From the NCBI RefSeq assembly GCF_947490095.1, contig NZ_CANLFS010000021.1:1-57171 (forward strand): a stretch of DNA of 57,171 nt. The letters run 5' to 3'. Origin of the DNA: an uncultured Halomonas sp. GTDB lineage: Bacteria; Pseudomonadota; Gammaproteobacteria; Pseudomonadales; Halomonadaceae. Position numbers and translations under genes: made by a program. Shown one piece after another: positions 16,508 through 25,134 of the stretch. The first letter of the stretch is position 1. Each line of letters starts with the position of its first letter. The notes under the pieces were generated by a model, which did not search any database, was not told the DNA's origin, and saw only the letters and a list, made by a program, of their open reading frames with translations.

Positions 16508-18559
16508 ATGTCGCCCTGGCTGCAGGCCTATCTAACGCCCAGCGGCGCGGCCGTACGGTTCGCCATCAAGGCGACGCTGGCCATGCTGCTGGCCCTCTAT
16601 GTGGCGCTGTGGTGCGACCTGGAGCGCCCCTACTGGGCGCTGATCTCGGCGGCCTTCCTGCAGATCCGACCCATGAGCGGCATGGTGGTCGAGAAGGGCC
16701 TGAGCCAGATCATCGGCACCCTGGTGGGCTGCGGGGCCGGCATCGCCATCATGAGTGCGTTCGCCCAGGCCCCCGTGCCGGCGCTGGCAAGCCTGACCCT
16801 ATGGATCATGCTGTGCACCTACGGTAGTTCCCTGCTGCGTAACAACGCCGCCTATGGCTGCATCATGGGGGCCGTCACGGCCATGCTGATCGTGGTCATC
16901 GGCGCCAGCCAGCCCGACGCCATCTTCGCCATCGCCGTGGCCCGCCTGTCGGAACTGGCCCTGGGGGCGGTGTGTGCCACCCTTGTCAGCGCGCTGCTAT
17001 GGCCGATCAAGGTCGGCGACCACCTGGGTCACCAGGCCGACACCGTCGTTAACCAGGCCTTCCAGCATGCGGCCCAACGATTGACCGACTCGACCACGCC
17101 GGCCGAACTCCAGGCCACCCTGACCGGCAGCCTGGAGCCCCTGACCCTGCTCGAGGGGGACAGCCAGGCGGCCCGCTATGAGGGCCCCGAGGGTCCGGCC
17201 CGGATTCGCGCCAGCCATGTGCTGACCCACCGCACCCTGATGATGATGGCCACCCTCCACGCCCTGCAGCAGCTGCTGCACCACGCGGCCGAGCGACTGT
17301 CACCGGCGATCCACGTCCTGGCCGGTGACCTCGCCGACGGCTTTCGCGACGCGACCCGGGACAACGGTGCCGGGGCCAATCGACGCCTGCATGCACTGCG
17401 CCATCGCCTGCTGGCGTGGCCCGACGAGTCGCTCTCTCCCATCGAGCTGCGCTGCCTGCTGGGCATGCGCGAGGTCCTGGGCCACGCCCTGGTGATGCTC
17501 GATGCCCGCGACGCCGTTATCCGCCCCGGCGGGAAGCGCCTGCGCGGCGCCGCTCTGGCCTGGCATCGCGACCCCCTGGTCGCCGGGCTCAACGCCCTCC
17601 GGGCCGGCGCCATCTTCTGCTCACTCGCCGCCTTCTGGCTGGCCACCGGCTGGGACAATGGCCAGATGGCCATGCTCCTCGGCACCCTGTTATCGGCCCT
17701 CTTCGCCAGCCAGGACAACCCGGTGGTGGTATGCATGATGTTTGCCAAGGGCATGCTGGTGGCGATCCCCAGCTCCCTGCTGTTCGGCCACATACTGCTG
17801 GCCCAGGCCAGCGGCTTCCCGCTGATGGCGATGCTCGTTCTCACCCCGCTGTTTCTCGGCCTGCTGGGCTCGGCCAACCCGCGACTGCTGGGCTACTGCC
17901 TGGCCTTCACCATTGGCAATATCCTGCTGACCATGCCCGGCAATGGCATGGACCTCTCCTTCGCGTCCTTCATCAACCGTGCCATCGCCGTGATGATCGG
18001 GCTCGCCACGGTGGTATCGGGGTTTCGCCTGCTGCCCGGCCTGGGTGCCACCCTGCGCAAGCGCCGCTTGATGACCGCCATCGTCGGCGACCTGCAACGC
18101 CTGGCGACTCATCCGGTGAAAGAGGAGGAGGCGCGCTTCATGGGCGCCATGGCCGACCGCATGCTGCACCTGGCCAAGCATGACGACGTGCTGCCGGACG
18201 ACCAGCGCCACCTCTTCAGCCTGGGCTTGGCCGGCCTGGATGTCGGCCACGCCTGTCTCCGGATACGTCGACGGCTCGATGGCCTGCCGGGGGACGACCT
18301 GAAGCAGGCCAAGCGGCGCTTCATCCTGGCGCTGGCCGCCGCCTACGCCGACAGCGCCCGGGGGCGGCCGCCACGCGGAGTCCGCCAGGCCGGCGATACG
18401 CTGATCGAGGCCGCGAGCCATCAGCCCTCGTTGAGCGAGCGCGACCGGACCCTGATCGCCGGGCTGGTGGAACGCCTGGACTTCGCCCTGACGCGTCAGG
18501 CCGAGCGCGCCCACGCCTCCCATCTGGCCCGGAACGCAGCGACGGAAGCCCCTGGTTGA
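16508..18559 (+). CDS. aaeB: FUSC-family efflux transporter (AaeB-like)
   Basis: This is the inner-membrane pump of the operon, with 683 residues. It has two repeated blocks of about five to six membrane segments (about 15-165 and 360-510), each followed by a cytoplasmic helical region, as in AaeB/YccS. The early ERPYWALISAAFLQIRPMSGM segment is typical. AaeB exports hydroxylated benzoates as a relief valve; that substrate is an extrapolation here. It is the last gene of the set and is followed by an intrinsic terminator. Confidence 0.88.
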   Translation: MSPWLQAYLTPSGAAVRFAIKATLAMLLALYVALWCDLERPYWALISAAFLQIRPMSGMVVEKGLSQIIGTLVGCGAGIAIMSAFAQAPVPALASLTLWIMLCTYGSSLLRNNAAYGCIMGAVTAMLIVVIGASQPDAIFAIAVARLSELALGAVCATLVSALLWPIKVGDHLGHQADTVVNQAFQHAAQRLTDSTTPAELQATLTGSLEPLTLLEGDSQAARYEGPEGPARIRASHVLTHRTLMMMATLHALQQLLHHAAERLSPAIHVLAGDLADGFRDATRDNGAGANRRLHALRHRLLAWPDESLSPIELRCLLGMREVLGHALVMLDARDAVIRPGGKRLRGAALAWHRDPLVAGLNALRAGAIFCSLAAFWLATGWDNGQMAMLLGTLLSALFASQDNPVVVCMMFAKGMLVAIPSSLLFGHILLAQASGFPLMAMLVLTPLFLGLLGSANPRLLGYCLAFTIGNILLTMPGNGMDLSFASFINRAIAVMIGLATVVSGFRLLPGLGATLRKRRLMTAIVGDLQRLATHPVKEEEARFMGAMADRMLHLAKHDDVLPDDQRHLFSLGLAGLDVGHACLRIRRRLDGLPGDDLKQAKRRFILALAAAYADSARGRPPRGVRQAGDTLIEAASHQPSLSERDRTLIAGLVERLDFALTRQAERAHASHLARNAATEAPG

Positions 18560-18622
18560 CGCCGCCGCCGACTGGCGTCAAGCAACAGATAGCGTATCCT
18601 CGAGGCGTTGATATCAGTGTCC

Positions 18623-18645
18623 GGCGCCGTGCCGAGCGCCTTTTT
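18623..18645 (+). terminator. Intrinsic terminator after the aae-like operon
   Basis: GGCGC pairs with GCGCC around an 8-base loop and is followed directly by TTTTT. A second hairpin (TTGACGCC/GGCGTCAA, 18556-18581) lies just after the stop codon without a T-run. Confidence 0.6.
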
Positions 18646-18648
18646 AAT

Positions 18649-18787
18649 TTGAATGGCTGTTCAAAAAAAAGTAGGGTATAGCACCTTTCGCAACCGTCAA
18701 CGCTCCCTCATGCCACACTAGGCAACATCGACCCGGTACATCCTGTGCCGTTCGCATTACGCCAGGGAATGACAAGAAGGCAAGCCA
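18649..18787 (+). promoter_or_regulatory. Leader region of proVWX
   Basis: TTGAAT (18649-18654), 17 bp and TAGGGT form a poor sigma-70-like pair about 115 bp ahead of proV. An A-run (18663-18670) lies between them. A weak start site with AAGGCA precedes the ATG. This is a tentative promoter for an osmotically regulated operon. Confidence 0.3.
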
Positions 18788-20035
18788 ATGAACGAGAACC
18801 GAAACGTCAAGATACGGGTTCGCAACCTGAGCAAGGTCTTCGGCAATAACCCGAAGAAGGCGCTCGAACTGCGCAACGAGGGGCTCAAGCGCCCCGAAAT
18901 CCTCGAAAAAACCGGCCAGACCCTGGGCCTGTCCAATATCGACTTCGACGTCTATGAAGGCGAACTGCTGGTGATCATGGGACTGTCGGGGTCGGGCAAG
19001 TCGACCCTGATTCGCTGCCTCAACCGGCTGATCGAACCCACCGAGGGTGAGATCGTCATCGACAACGAGGACATCCCCCAGCTGGATGACAAGGCGCTGC
19101 TGGAATGCCGCCGTCGTCATTTTTCGATGGTTTTCCAGAACTTCGCGCTCTTTCCGCATCGCACGGTGCAGAAAAACGCCGAGTTCGGCCTCGAGATTCG
19201 CGGCATCGATCCCCAGGAACGCGCCGATATCGCGCGCAAGTCGCTCAAGCAGGTGGGCCTGGACGGCTGGGAAGACGCCTATCCCAATCAGCTCTCCGGC
19301 GGCATGCAGCAGCGCGTGGGCCTCGCCCGGGCACTGGCCAACGATGCCACCGTGCTGCTGATGGATGAGGCCTTCTCGGCCCTGGACCCGCTGATCCGCG
19401 GCGACATGCAGCAGGAGCTGCAGGAACTGCAGAGCCGCATGCAGAAGACCACGGTGTTCATCACCCACGACCTCGATGAAGCACTCAACATCGCCGACCG
19501 CATCATCCTGCTCAAGGACGGCGAGATCGTACAGATCGGTACCCCGGAGCAGATCCTGACCCGGCCGGCCGATGAGTACGTGGAGCGCTTCATCGAGGGC
19601 GTCGACATGTCCAAGATCCTCACCGCCGAGCACGCCATGCGCAAGGTCCGCGCCGTGGCGAAAGACACCGACGGCCCGCGCACCACGCTGCACAAGATGC
19701 GTGAAAACAACGTCGATTCCATCTATGTGGTCGGCCGTGACCGCACCCTCCAGGGGCTGCTCGAGGTGGACGCCGCGGAACAGGCGGCCAAGCAGGGGGC
19801 CGACAGCATCGGCGAATTCATGACCCAGGACTTCCGCAAGGTCGGCCTTCAGGAGCCCATGCACAACCTCTTCGCCATGTTCAGCGAGAAAGGCTTCCCC
19901 ATCGCGGTGACCGACGACGACGAGCGGCTGCTCGGCGTGGTCGTCAAGGGCGCGGTCATCGACCAGCTGGCCCGGACCACCGAGCCCACGGCGACAAGTG
20001 ACGACACCCTCTCGGCAGCGGCAGGAGACCAATAA
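18788..20035 (+). CDS. proV: Glycine betaine/proline ABC transporter ATP-binding protein
   Basis: This is the ATPase of an OpuA/ProU importer for glycine betaine and proline betaine under osmotic stress. It has the ProV-specific insertion before Walker A (FGNNPKKALELRNEGLKRPE), Walker A GLSGSGKST (65-73), signature LSGGMQQR (169-176) and Walker B LLMDEA. A CBS pair occupies about 285-400 (NVDSIYVVGRDRTLQGLLEV); in OpuA this pair senses ionic strength through the anionic membrane. It is 415 residues long. Its TAA overlaps the ATG of proW. Confidence 0.95.
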   Translation: MNENRNVKIRVRNLSKVFGNNPKKALELRNEGLKRPEILEKTGQTLGLSNIDFDVYEGELLVIMGLSGSGKSTLIRCLNRLIEPTEGEIVIDNEDIPQLDDKALLECRRRHFSMVFQNFALFPHRTVQKNAEFGLEIRGIDPQERADIARKSLKQVGLDGWEDAYPNQLSGGMQQRVGLARALANDATVLLMDEAFSALDPLIRGDMQQELQELQSRMQKTTVFITHDLDEALNIADRIILLKDGEIVQIGTPEQILTRPADEYVERFIEGVDMSKILTAEHAMRKVRAVAKDTDGPRTTLHKMRENNVDSIYVVGRDRTLQGLLEVDAAEQAAKQGADSIGEFMTQDFRKVGLQEPMHNLFAMFSEKGFPIAVTDDDERLLGVVVKGAVIDQLARTTEPTATSDDTLSAAAGDQ

Positions 20036-20874
20036 TGGCGATCGACATACCCCGTATCCCCCTCGGCCAGTGGATCGAGGGCGGCCTCGACTGGCTGACC
20101 AGCGAATACTCCATGGTGACCCGCGGCATCTCCCGCGTCACCCAGACCGGCATCGACGGCCTCAATGATGCCCTGATGTGGCTACCGCCCTGGGCGCTGC
20201 TGCTGATCATCGTCGGCCTGTGCTGGTGGGTGGCCAACATGCGCCTGGCGATCGGCGCCGCCGCCGGCATGGCGCTGGTCTGGAACATGGACCTGTGGGA
20301 CCCCATGATCGAGACGCTCACCCTGGTGGTGATCGCCACCCTGGTGGCAGTGGTGATCGCGTTGCCGGTGGGCATCGCCGCCGCCCTCTCCGACCGGCTC
20401 TACAAGGTCATCATGCCGGTGCTCGACTTCATGCAGACGATGCCGGCCTTCGTCTATCTGATTCCGGCGATTCCCTTCTTCGGCATCGGCTCGGTCTCGG
20501 CGATCTTCGCCACCGTGATCTTCTCCATGCCGCCGGCGATTCGCTTCACTACCCTGGGCATCCGCCAGGTGCCCGTCGACCTGATCGAGGCCGCCGACGC
20601 CTACGGCGCCACCCGGGGCCAGAAGCTGATGAAGGTGCAACTGCCGCTGTCTCTGCCTACGCTGATGGCGGGGATCAACCAGACCATCATGCTGGCGCTC
20701 TCCATGGTGGTGATCGCCGCCATGATCGGCGCCGATGGTCTGGGCAGCGAAGTCTGGCGCGCCATCCAGCGTCTGCGTCCGGGCGACGGCTTCGAGGCCG
20801 GTATCGCCGTGGTGATCCTGGCCATGCTGCTGGACCGTATCACCCAGTCCCTGCGCAAGGGCCGCAAGTCCTGA
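20035..20874 (+). CDS. proW: Glycine betaine/proline ABC transporter permease
   Basis: This is the inner-membrane channel of the ProU system, with 279 residues. It has an amphipathic N-terminal region, about six to seven membrane segments and the coupling-loop EAA motif IEAADAYGATRGQKLMKVQLP near residues 184-204. DFMQTMPAFVYLIPAIPFFGIG is the typical ProW core. It follows proV with a one-base overlap (TAATG) and precedes proX by 76 bp. Confidence 0.95.
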   Translation: MAIDIPRIPLGQWIEGGLDWLTSEYSMVTRGISRVTQTGIDGLNDALMWLPPWALLLIIVGLCWWVANMRLAIGAAAGMALVWNMDLWDPMIETLTLVVIATLVAVVIALPVGIAAALSDRLYKVIMPVLDFMQTMPAFVYLIPAIPFFGIGSVSAIFATVIFSMPPAIRFTTLGIRQVPVDLIEAADAYGATRGQKLMKVQLPLSLPTLMAGINQTIMLALSMVVIAAMIGADGLGSEVWRAIQRLRPGDGFEAGIAVVILAMLLDRITQSLRKGRKS

Positions 20875-20950
20875 CGCCGTGCCGCCTCTTGAAACTCGGT
20901 GTGGATATCGTCAAGGTAAGTACGTGAAGCTAATAAATAAGGGGTATCCG

Positions 20951-21823
20951 ATGAAGAAGCATCTTCTGAACCGTCGTATCCGTATGGCCGGCGTCGCGCT
21001 CGCGGCCGGCACCGCACTTGCCGCCGGTGCCGCCCAGGCTCAGGACAAGGGTACCGTTCACCTGTCCTACGTCGAGTGGGCATCCACCGTTGCCTCGACC
21101 AACGTGATGCAGGTGGTACTCGAACAAGCCGGCTTCGACGTCAAGACGTCTTCACTGTCCGCCGCTGCCATGTGGCAATCGGTCGCCACGGGCGACACCG
21201 ATGCCTTCCTGGCCGGTTGGCTGCCGATCACCCATGAAGACTACTTCGCCAAGCTCGAGGACCAGGTGGTCGACCTCGGCGCCAACCTCGAAGGCGCCAA
21301 GCTCGGCATGGTGGTACCCGCCTACAGCGAAGTCGATTCCATCGCCGACATGAATGACCATGTCGACAGCTTCGATGGCAAGATCACCGGCATCGACCCG
21401 GGCGCGGGCGTCATGCGCCTGACCGAGAAGGTCGTCGACGACTATGACCTGGACTACGAGCTGGTGAGCGGCAGCGGCGCGACCATGACCGCGGCACTGC
21501 AGAGCGCCATCAACAACGAGGAAGACATCGCCGTGACCGGCTGGGCGCCGCACTGGATGCTCGCTCGCTGGGATCTCAAGTTCCTCGATGACCCCAAGGA
21601 GACCTACGGCGGCGCCGAGGAAATCCACACCATCGCCCGCCAGGGTCTCGAGGAAGAAATGCCCGAGGCCTTCGCCATTCTCGATGCCTTCGAGTGGGAC
21701 AACGAGACGATGGGCGAAGTCATGCTGATGCAGGAAGAGGGCGACGACCCCTACGAGGAAGCCCAGAAGTGGGTCGAGGATAACCAGGACATCGTGCAGG
21801 AGTGGATCGACGCTGCGTCCTGA
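20951..21823 (+). CDS. proX: Glycine betaine/proline-binding periplasmic protein
   Basis: This is the substrate-binding protein of the ProU system. It has a signal peptide of about 31 residues ending AQAQD, then VHLSYVEWASTVASTNVMQ and TGWAPHWMLARWDLKFLDDP, which carry the Trp residues typical of the aromatic cage in this family. I chose ATG at 20951, after AAGGGGT, because the longer reading adds 24 residues before the signal peptide. The mature protein is very acidic (VEDNQDIVQEW; DDPYEEAQK), as expected for an exported protein of a halophile. It is 290 residues long and is followed by a strong terminator. Confidence 0.95.
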   Translation: MKKHLLNRRIRMAGVALAAGTALAAGAAQAQDKGTVHLSYVEWASTVASTNVMQVVLEQAGFDVKTSSLSAAAMWQSVATGDTDAFLAGWLPITHEDYFAKLEDQVVDLGANLEGAKLGMVVPAYSEVDSIADMNDHVDSFDGKITGIDPGAGVMRLTEKVVDDYDLDYELVSGSGATMTAALQSAINNEEDIAVTGWAPHWMLARWDLKFLDDPKETYGGAEEIHTIARQGLEEEMPEAFAILDAFEWDNETMGEVMLMQEEGDDPYEEAQKWVEDNQDIVQEWIDAAS

Positions 21824-21870
21824 TGACCGCATGCCTAGGCTCTTCCCTGGATGAGGCTTGACCATGCACA

Positions 21871-21898
21871 GGGGAGGCACCGCAGTGCCTCCCCTTTT
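21871..21898 (+). terminator. Intrinsic terminator after proX
   Basis: GGGGAGGCAC and GTGCCTCCCC form a perfect 10-bp stem around CGCA, followed by TTTT. This is a strong rho-independent terminator. Confidence 0.92.
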
Positions 21899-21917
21899 CA
21901 TGTTCTGGGGCATGATC

Positions 21918-21951
21918 GTCCTGAAGCATGGCATGTCCTGAAGCATGGCAG
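21918..21951. repeat. 17-bp tandem duplication in the proX-usp gap
   Basis: GTCCTGAAGCATGGCAT is followed directly by GTCCTGAAGCATGGCAG, with 16 of 17 positions identical. It lies between the proX terminator and the usp gene, not at a coding end. Confidence 0.85.
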
Positions 21952-22018
21952 TGCATGGGTATCATGCCGTTAACGATTCGTGGCAAGAAGATCCCGTGGC
22001 AATAAAGGAGACCACCGC

Positions 22019-22447
22019 ATGTTCAACAAGATCATGGTGCCGGTCGATCTGGCACATATCACGCAGATCGAGCCGTCGCTGAAGGTGTCCGCGGACATGG
22101 CGCGTCACTATCAGGCCGAGGTCTGTTATGTGGGCGTCACGGCCAATACGCCAGGCAGTGTGGCACGCACGCCGGAGGAGTACGCCCAGAAACTGGAGGC
22201 CTTCGCCCAGCAGCGGGGCAAGGTGCATGGTCAGCCGGTCAGCAGCAAGACCATCGGCCGGGTCGACCCCGTGGCGGACCTCGTCGACACCCTGGTCAAG
22301 GCCATCGACGAGGTGGACGCCGACCTGGTCGTGATGCCGACCCATGCGCCCAACCATCTGGATATCGTCATTCCTGCCAACGGCAGCCAGGTCGCCAGCC
22401 GCACCGACGCCTCGGTGTTCCTGGTGCGCCCGGAAGAGAACGATTAA
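22019..22447 (+). CDS. Universal stress protein (UspA family)
   Basis: The 142-residue single-domain Usp begins FNKIMVPVDLAHI and ends with the ATP-binding loop region VIPANGSQVASRTDASVFLV. The Gly/Ser loop is altered from the classic G-2x-G-9x-G-S, so ATP binding is likely but not certain. I chose ATG at 22019 after GGAGACC. It lies between proVWX and a BCCT carrier. In Halomonas elongata a related Usp (TeaD) sits beside the ectoine TRAP transporter and regulates it; a similar role here is inference. Confidence 0.88.
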   Translation: MFNKIMVPVDLAHITQIEPSLKVSADMARHYQAEVCYVGVTANTPGSVARTPEEYAQKLEAFAQQRGKVHGQPVSSKTIGRVDPVADLVDTLVKAIDEVDADLVVMPTHAPNHLDIVIPANGSQVASRTDASVFLVRPEEND

Positions 22448-22522
22448 CCGCACCGATAACGAGAGCCGCACACACCTATAATTCGAATCTGCGCTTACCA
22501 CTAACCGCAAGGGAGACGTCTC

Positions 22523-24196
22523 GTGGCCAATTCGACCAACGATGACACCCCCCAGGAGCCACAACAGGGTTCCGAGGGGATTCCAGCCCCGGAGGGGGCT
22601 GCGAATCTGATCGATACGGATTACGTGATCGGTCAGGACAATATCAAGGCATCCCCGCTGGGGATCGACGTGGATCTACACAGCACGGTCTTCATGGTCT
22701 CCTCGATCGTGATCCTGCTGTTCGTGATCATGACGCTGGCCATGCAGGCTCAGATGGAGCCGATCTTCGATGCCATGTTCAGCTTCCTGACCACCAAGCT
22801 GACCTGGGTGTTCCTGCTGGGTGCCAACGTCTTCGTGATACTGGCGCTGGTGCTGATCTTCACCCCCATGGGCAAGGTGCGTATCGGCGGGGCCAACGCC
22901 AAGCCCGACTTCGGCTACGCCGGCTGGTTCGCCATGCTGTTCGCCGCCGGCATGGGCATCGGCCTGATGTTCTATGGCGTGTCTGAACCGCTGGGCCACT
23001 ATGGCACCGCCTTCGGCGGCATCAGCATGGGTGAGGATGGCCTGCGTACCGACTGGGCACCGCTGGGCGGCGCCGAGGGTGACCAGGCCGGCGCCATCTC
23101 ACTGGGCATGGCCGCCACCATCTTCCACTGGGGCCTGCACCCCTGGGGCGCCTACGCCATTGTCGGCCTGTCGTTGGCGATCTTCGCCTTCAACAAGGGC
23201 CTGCCGCTGACCATGCGGTCGATCTTCTACCCGATCCTGGGTGAGCGCATCTGGGGCTGGCCCGGCCACCTGATCGATATCCTGGCGGTATTCGCCACCC
23301 TGTTCGGCCTGGCGACATCGCTGGGGCTGGGGGCGACCCAAGCCTCCGCCGGTCTCAACTACCTGTTCGGCATCCCCGATAACAACGTCACCCTGGTACT
23401 GCTGATCATGGGTATCACGATCGTTGCCCTGGGCTCGATCATGCTCGGCGTCGACAAGGGCGTGCAGCGCCTGTCGCAGCTCAACATGGGGCTGGCCCTG
23501 CTGCTGCTGGTGTTCGTGATCGCCGTGGGACCGACGCTGATGATCGCCACCGGCGTGCTCGACAACCTGATGGGCTATGTGAAGAATCTGCCGGCGCTCT
23601 CCATGCCCTTCGGGCGCGAGGATGCCAGCTTCACCCAGGGCTGGACCGCCTTCTATTGGGCCTGGTGGATTGCCTGGTCGCCCTTCGTCGGCATGTTCAT
23701 CGCCCGCGTCAGCCGTGGTCGTACCGTGCGTGAATTCCTGATCGCCGTGCTGGTGGTTCCCACCCTGGCCTCGGTGGTGTGGATGACCGCCTTCGGTACT
23801 ACCGCCATCGATCAGGTGATCAGCTCCGGCATCACCGACGTCCAGGACGCGGCTCTTGAGCTGCAGCTGTTCACCATGCTGGAACACCTGCCCCTGGCCT
23901 CCATCACCTCCTTCGTGGGGATCGTGCTGGTGATCGTGTTCTTCATCACCTCCTCGGACTCCGGCTCGCTGGTGATCGACTCCATCACGGCCGGCGGCAA
24001 GGTCGATGCTCCCAAGCCCCAGCGCGTGTTCTGGGCGCTGATCGAAGGCGGCATCGCCATCGCCCTGCTGCTGGGTGGCGGCCTCGGCGCGCTGCAGACG
24101 GCGGCGCTGACCACCGGGCTGCCCTTCACCCTGGTGCTGTTGGCGGGTTGTTACGCCATCGTCAAGGGACTGATGACGGAGCCCAAGGCCAAGTAA
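22523..24196 (+). CDS. BCCT-family betaine/choline-type carrier (canonical)
   Basis: This sodium-coupled inner-membrane carrier has 557 residues and 12 predicted membrane segments. It keeps the glycine stretch GMGIG (143-147) in MGIGLMFYGVSEP, and the betaine-binding tryptophan box WAWWIAW (379-385) in segment 8, matching BetP. The N-terminal tail of about 50 residues is acidic and the C-terminal tail is very short (GLMTEPKAK), unlike BetP, whose long C-tail senses osmotic stress. It starts with GTG at 22523 after GGGAG. It is grouped with proVWX and usp, so glycine betaine or ectoine uptake is the likely role. Confidence 0.9.
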   Translation: MANSTNDDTPQEPQQGSEGIPAPEGAANLIDTDYVIGQDNIKASPLGIDVDLHSTVFMVSSIVILLFVIMTLAMQAQMEPIFDAMFSFLTTKLTWVFLLGANVFVILALVLIFTPMGKVRIGGANAKPDFGYAGWFAMLFAAGMGIGLMFYGVSEPLGHYGTAFGGISMGEDGLRTDWAPLGGAEGDQAGAISLGMAATIFHWGLHPWGAYAIVGLSLAIFAFNKGLPLTMRSIFYPILGERIWGWPGHLIDILAVFATLFGLATSLGLGATQASAGLNYLFGIPDNNVTLVLLIMGITIVALGSIMLGVDKGVQRLSQLNMGLALLLLVFVIAVGPTLMIATGVLDNLMGYVKNLPALSMPFGREDASFTQGWTAFYWAWWIAWSPFVGMFIARVSRGRTVREFLIAVLVVPTLASVVWMTAFGTTAIDQVISSGITDVQDAALELQLFTMLEHLPLASITSFVGIVLVIVFFITSSDSGSLVIDSITAGGKVDAPKPQRVFWALIEGGIAIALLLGGGLGALQTAALTTGLPFTLVLLAGCYAIVKGLMTEPKAK

Positions 24197-24247
24197 GCCG
24201 GCAGCAAGCAAGTCGAAAGCAGGCCGACCCGTCGGCCTGGCAAGACC

Positions 24248-24277
24248 CAGAGAGGCGGCCCTTGGGCCGCCTCTCTG
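24248..24277 (+). terminator. Intrinsic terminator after the BCCT gene
   Basis: CAGAGAGGCGGCCC pairs with GGGCCGCCTCTCTG around TT, and is followed by CATTT. The stem is long and perfect, and could also stop minus-strand transcripts. Confidence 0.85.
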
Positions 24278-24306
24278 CATTTGTGGCCAATGGCCTGCCT
24301 CGGTAC

Positions 24307-24405
24307 TCTGTTTTCACAACGTCTGACTTCACAACGCCTGTTTTCACAACCTTCACAACGCCTGATTTCATAACGTCGAGTGTCACGACCCCTGGCTTCG
24401 CGGCC
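24307..24405. repeat. Degenerate 15-bp tandem array between convergent genes
   Basis: The units are TCTGTTTTCACAACG, TCTGACTTCACAACG, CCTGTTTTCACAACC, a 9-bp partial TTCACAACG, CCTGATTTCATAACG, then increasingly diverged TCGAGTGTCACGACC and CCTGGCTTCGCGGCC. It lies between the BCCT terminator and the 3' end of the exonuclease gene. Confidence 0.85.
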
Positions 24406-24414
24406 TCCGGTTCC

Positions 24415-25134
24415 TCAGCTCCATAGCTCGCCCAGCGGCGTCTCCGCCGAGAAGCGGTTGGCTACCTGGGCCTGGAGCAGCTCGGCCGTGGCCAGGGCAT
24501 CCACCAGGGCATGATGCCCCTGGTAGGGCGGCAGGCCATAGCGGTCACGGCTCGCCTGCAGGCGAATCGACACCGGCGGGCGCCCCAGCCAGCGCCGAAA
24601 GCGTGCCCACGGCGACTGGCGATGCAGCCGCGCCTCCAGCGACATGGTATCGATCATCGGACAGAGCAGCCCCTCCCCCAGGCGATTGAAGACCGCCGAA
24701 TCGATGAAGGGCCGCTCGATATGGCGATAGTGCACTACCGCCAGCCGCCCCTTCAGACCCGCCAGCACCTCCGGCAAGACGTCGGCCAGGTCGGGGGCAT
24801 CCTTCACTTCACTATGGGTGATGCGATGCAGGGTGACCGAGGTCGCCGTCAGCTCGCGATAGGGCTTCAGCACCCAGTATTGCGCCTCGCGCAGGGGGAT
24901 GCGTGCCAGGGTGAAAGGCACCAGTCCGATGCTGACGATGGCGTGGCGCCGCGAGTCGAGGCCGGTGGTCTCGATGTCCAGGGCCACCAGCGGCGCCTCG
25001 CCGATGGGGGTATCGGGCCCCGGACAGCCGGCGGCAAAGTAATCGCTCAGCAACGGATGCTGGACTCGTCCGGCGCGGTCGGCGAGATACTCGGGCCAGC
25101 CCGGGGCCGGCGCGCGTGAGCGACGCAAGGCCAT
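24415..25134 (-). CDS. DEDDh 3'-5' exonuclease (DNA polymerase III epsilon-like)
   Basis: The 239-residue protein has the three Exo motifs of the DnaQ superfamily: LDIETTG (Exo I), a central HYRHIERPFIDSAVFN region (Exo II), and HHALVDALATAEL (Exo III, DEDDh type). An N-terminal extension of about 45 residues precedes the fold. It follows directly on the DUF294/CBS gene (adjacent stop and start), a pairing I recall from other proteobacteria. The replicative DnaQ is usually encoded beside rnhA, so this is an accessory nuclease. Its substrate is unknown. Confidence 0.88.
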   Translation of the reverse strand: MALRRSRAPAPGWPEYLADRAGRVQHPLLSDYFAAGCPGPDTPIGEAPLVALDIETTGLDSRRHAIVSIGLVPFTLARIPLREAQYWVLKPYRELTATSVTLHRITHSEVKDAPDLADVLPEVLAGLKGRLAVVHYRHIERPFIDSAVFNRLGEGLLCPMIDTMSLEARLHRQSPWARFRRWLGRPPVSIRLQASRDRYGLPPYQGHHALVDALATAELLQAQVANRFSAETPLGELWS

